Positions 5,390 through 6,829 of a stretch of DNA of 6,829 nt are shown one piece after another. The DNA comes from Dehalococcoidia bacterium. Lineage in GTDB: Bacteria; Chloroflexota; Dehalococcoidia; UBA2979. The translations under genes and the position numbers were made by a program. Below the pieces are notes generated by a model, which saw only the letters and a list, made by a program, of their open reading frames with translations, ran no database searches and was not told where the DNA came from. The stretch spans positions 1 to 6,829 of the forward strand of contig JALOAM010000161.1 in the NCBI GenBank assembly GCA_023228765.1, read 5' to 3'. Position 1 is the first letter of the stretch; each line of letters starts with the position of its first letter.

Positions 5390-6829
5390 TTGAGCAAGAG
5401 CATCCAGGAGTGGCGCGAGGGCACGCACGGCAAGGCGACGGCCCGGTTCAAGGAGCGCAAGGAGCGCTTCGAGACCCAGTCCGGAGTCGAGGTGCGTCCG
5501 CTGTACGGCCCGGAAGACCTCGCGGACTGGAACTACCACGAGAAGCTCGGCTACCCGGGCGAGTTCCCGTTCACGCGCGGCGTGCAGCCCACCATGTACC
5601 GCGGTCGCCTCTGGACGATGCGCCAGTATGCCGGCTTCTCGGACGCCGAGGAGTCCAACCGGCGGTACAAGTTCCTGCTGGAACAGGGCCAGACCGGCCT
5701 CTCGGTCGCCTTCGACCTGCCGACGCAGATCGGCTACGACTCCGACCACATGATGGCGGAGGGCGAGGTCGGCAAGGTCGGCGTCGCGATCTCCTCGCTC
5801 GCGGACATGGAGACGCTGACCGACGGCATCCCGCTCGAGCAGATCACGACCTCGATGACGATCAACGCGACCGCGCCGATCCTGCTGGCGTTCTACGTCG
5901 CGGCGGCCAAGAAGCAGGGCGCCGACCTCGCGAAGATCGGCGGCACGATCCAGAACGACATCCTGAAGGAGTACATCGCGCGCGGGACGTACATCTTCCC
6001 GCCGCGCCCCTCGCTCCGGCTGATCACTGACGTCTTTGCGTGGTGCAAGGACAACGTGCCGGACTGGAACACGATCTCCATCTCCGGCTACCACATGCGC
6101 GAGGCGGGCTGCACCGCCGCGCAGGAGCTCGCCTTCACCTTCGCCGACGCGATCGAGTACGTGGACGCCGCCCTCGAGGCAGGCCTCAAGTTCGATGAGT
6201 TCGGCGGCCGCCTGGCCTTCTTCTGGGCCTGCCACTCGAACTTCCTCGAGGAGGTCGCGAAGTTCCGGGTCTCGCGCCGCATCTGGGCGAAGATCGCGCA
6301 GGAGCGCTATGGCTCGCAGGATCCGCGGGCGCAGATGGTGCGGTTCCACACGCAGACCGGCGGCGCCACGCTGACTGCGCAGCAGCCGCTCAACAACATC
6401 ATCCGCACCACGCTGCAGGCCATGTCCGCCGTCCTCGGCGGGACGCAGTCGCTGCACACGAACTCGTACGACGAGGCGCTGGCGCTGCCGACGGAGAAGT
6501 CCGTCGAGATCGCGCTGCGCACCCAGCAGATCATTGGCTACGAGTCTGGCGTCGCCGACACCATCGACCCGCTGGCGGGCTCCTACTTCGTCGAGGCCCT
6601 CACGGACCAGCTCGAGGCCGAGGTGTGGGCCTACCTCGACCGGATCGAGGACATCGGCGGGGCGCTGGTCGGGATCGAGCAGGGCTTCCAGCAGCGTGAG
6701 ATCCAGGAGAGCGCGTTCCAGATGCAGCGCCGCGCGGAGACCAAGGACCGCATCGTCGTCGGCGTGAACCAGTACATCACCGAGGACGAGATGGACGCCG
6801 AGATCATGCGGGTCGACCCTGCTGTCTCG
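5390..6829 (+). CDS. mutB: methylmalonyl-CoA mutase large subunit, probably of the split type (partial, 3' end off the window)
   Basis: 480 residues visible. The B12-dependent enzyme interconverts (R)-methylmalonyl-CoA and succinyl-CoA, the last step of propionyl-CoA use. The visible part is the substrate-binding TIM barrel: RGVQPTMYRGRLWTMRQYAGF (63-83), GLSVAFDLPTQIGYDSDH (103-120), GTIQNDILKEYIARGTYIFPP (185-205), SISGYHMREAG (230-240), and TQSLHTNSYDEALALPTE (352-369). Against the Propionibacterium enzyme, with a constant offset of nine, Tyr89, Gln197, Arg207, Tyr243 and His244 match Tyr80, Gln188, Arg198, Tyr234 and His235. Tyr80 and Arg198 are the pair that recognises the substrate carboxylate; isobutyryl-CoA mutases carry Phe and Gln there, so methylmalonyl-CoA is the likely substrate. 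Gln66 replaces Tyr75. The N-terminus resembles split enzymes whose B12 domain is a separate subunit, but the C-terminus is unseen. TTG 5390 is the start by alignment: no in-frame ATG or GTG lies just upstream, and GGGGTGG (5377-5383) precedes it. Confidence 0.93.
   Translation, partial: MSKSIQEWREGTHGKATARFKERKERFETQSGVEVRPLYGPEDLADWNYHEKLGYPGEFPFTRGVQPTMYRGRLWTMRQYAGFSDAEESNRRYKFLLEQGQTGLSVAFDLPTQIGYDSDHMMAEGEVGKVGVAISSLADMETLTDGIPLEQITTSMTINATAPILLAFYVAAAKKQGADLAKIGGTIQNDILKEYIARGTYIFPPRPSLRLITDVFAWCKDNVPDWNTISISGYHMREAGCTAAQELAFTFADAIEYVDAALEAGLKFDEFGGRLAFFWACHSNFLEEVAKFRVSRRIWAKIAQERYGSQDPRAQMVRFHTQTGGATLTAQQPLNNIIRTTLQAMSAVLGGTQSLHTNSYDEALALPTEKSVEIALRTQQIIGYESGVADTIDPLAGSYFVEALTDQLEAEVWAYLDRIEDIGGALVGIEQGFQQREIQESAFQMQRRAETKDRIVVGVNQYITEDEMDAEIMRVDPAVS

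Noticed and set aside
5282..6457. Long minus-strand open frame opposite the mutase gene.
   Set aside because: The plus strand carries an unmistakable methylmalonyl-CoA mutase; the antisense frame is compositionally a shadow.

Overview
High-GC bacterial chromosome segment with ordinary house-keeping and accessory genes. There is no phage, insertion sequence or CRISPR. GC-rich codon use, TANNNT-type -10 boxes with leaderless starts, a lipoprotein with a Thr/Ala/Pro linker and a methylmalonyl-CoA mutase large subunit of the split type together suggest Chloroflexota or a deep-branching actinobacterium. This is inference from style, not from a marker gene.

Layout. The left edge (1-1372, minus) holds a RecQ DNA helicase that lacks its C-terminus in this window and carries an unusual four-cysteine zinc ribbon at its N-terminus. 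Divergent from it is a 194-aa lipoprotein (1506-2090, plus). It converges on an unrecognised 189-aa gene (2106-2675, minus); a perfect 8-bp hairpin between them contains both stop codons. That minus gene and a 70-aa two-helix membrane protein (2696-2908, plus) diverge across only 20 bp. One TATCCTA core there reads as a -10 box in both directions, inside a symmetric repeat that covers both starts.

Next comes a HicA/HicB toxin-antitoxin pair (2967-3662, plus). Its promoter is near consensus and overlaid by a perfect 9-bp inverted repeat that looks like the HicB operator; hicA appears to be leaderless, while hicB has a strong Shine-Dalgarno. A tRNA-Val(UAC) with encoded CCA follows (3748-3822). 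It converges with aroA (EPSP synthase, 3857-5152, minus), which has all expected catalytic residues. After a 237-bp divergent gap the right edge holds the first 480 codons of a methylmalonyl-CoA mutase large subunit (5390-6829, plus) starting at TTG.

The genes do not form one pathway: RecQ acts in DNA repair, AroA in the shikimate pathway, and the mutase in propionyl-CoA/succinyl-CoA exchange. The most informative parts of the window are the small regulatory architectures between genes. I found no convincing novel multi-gene system.
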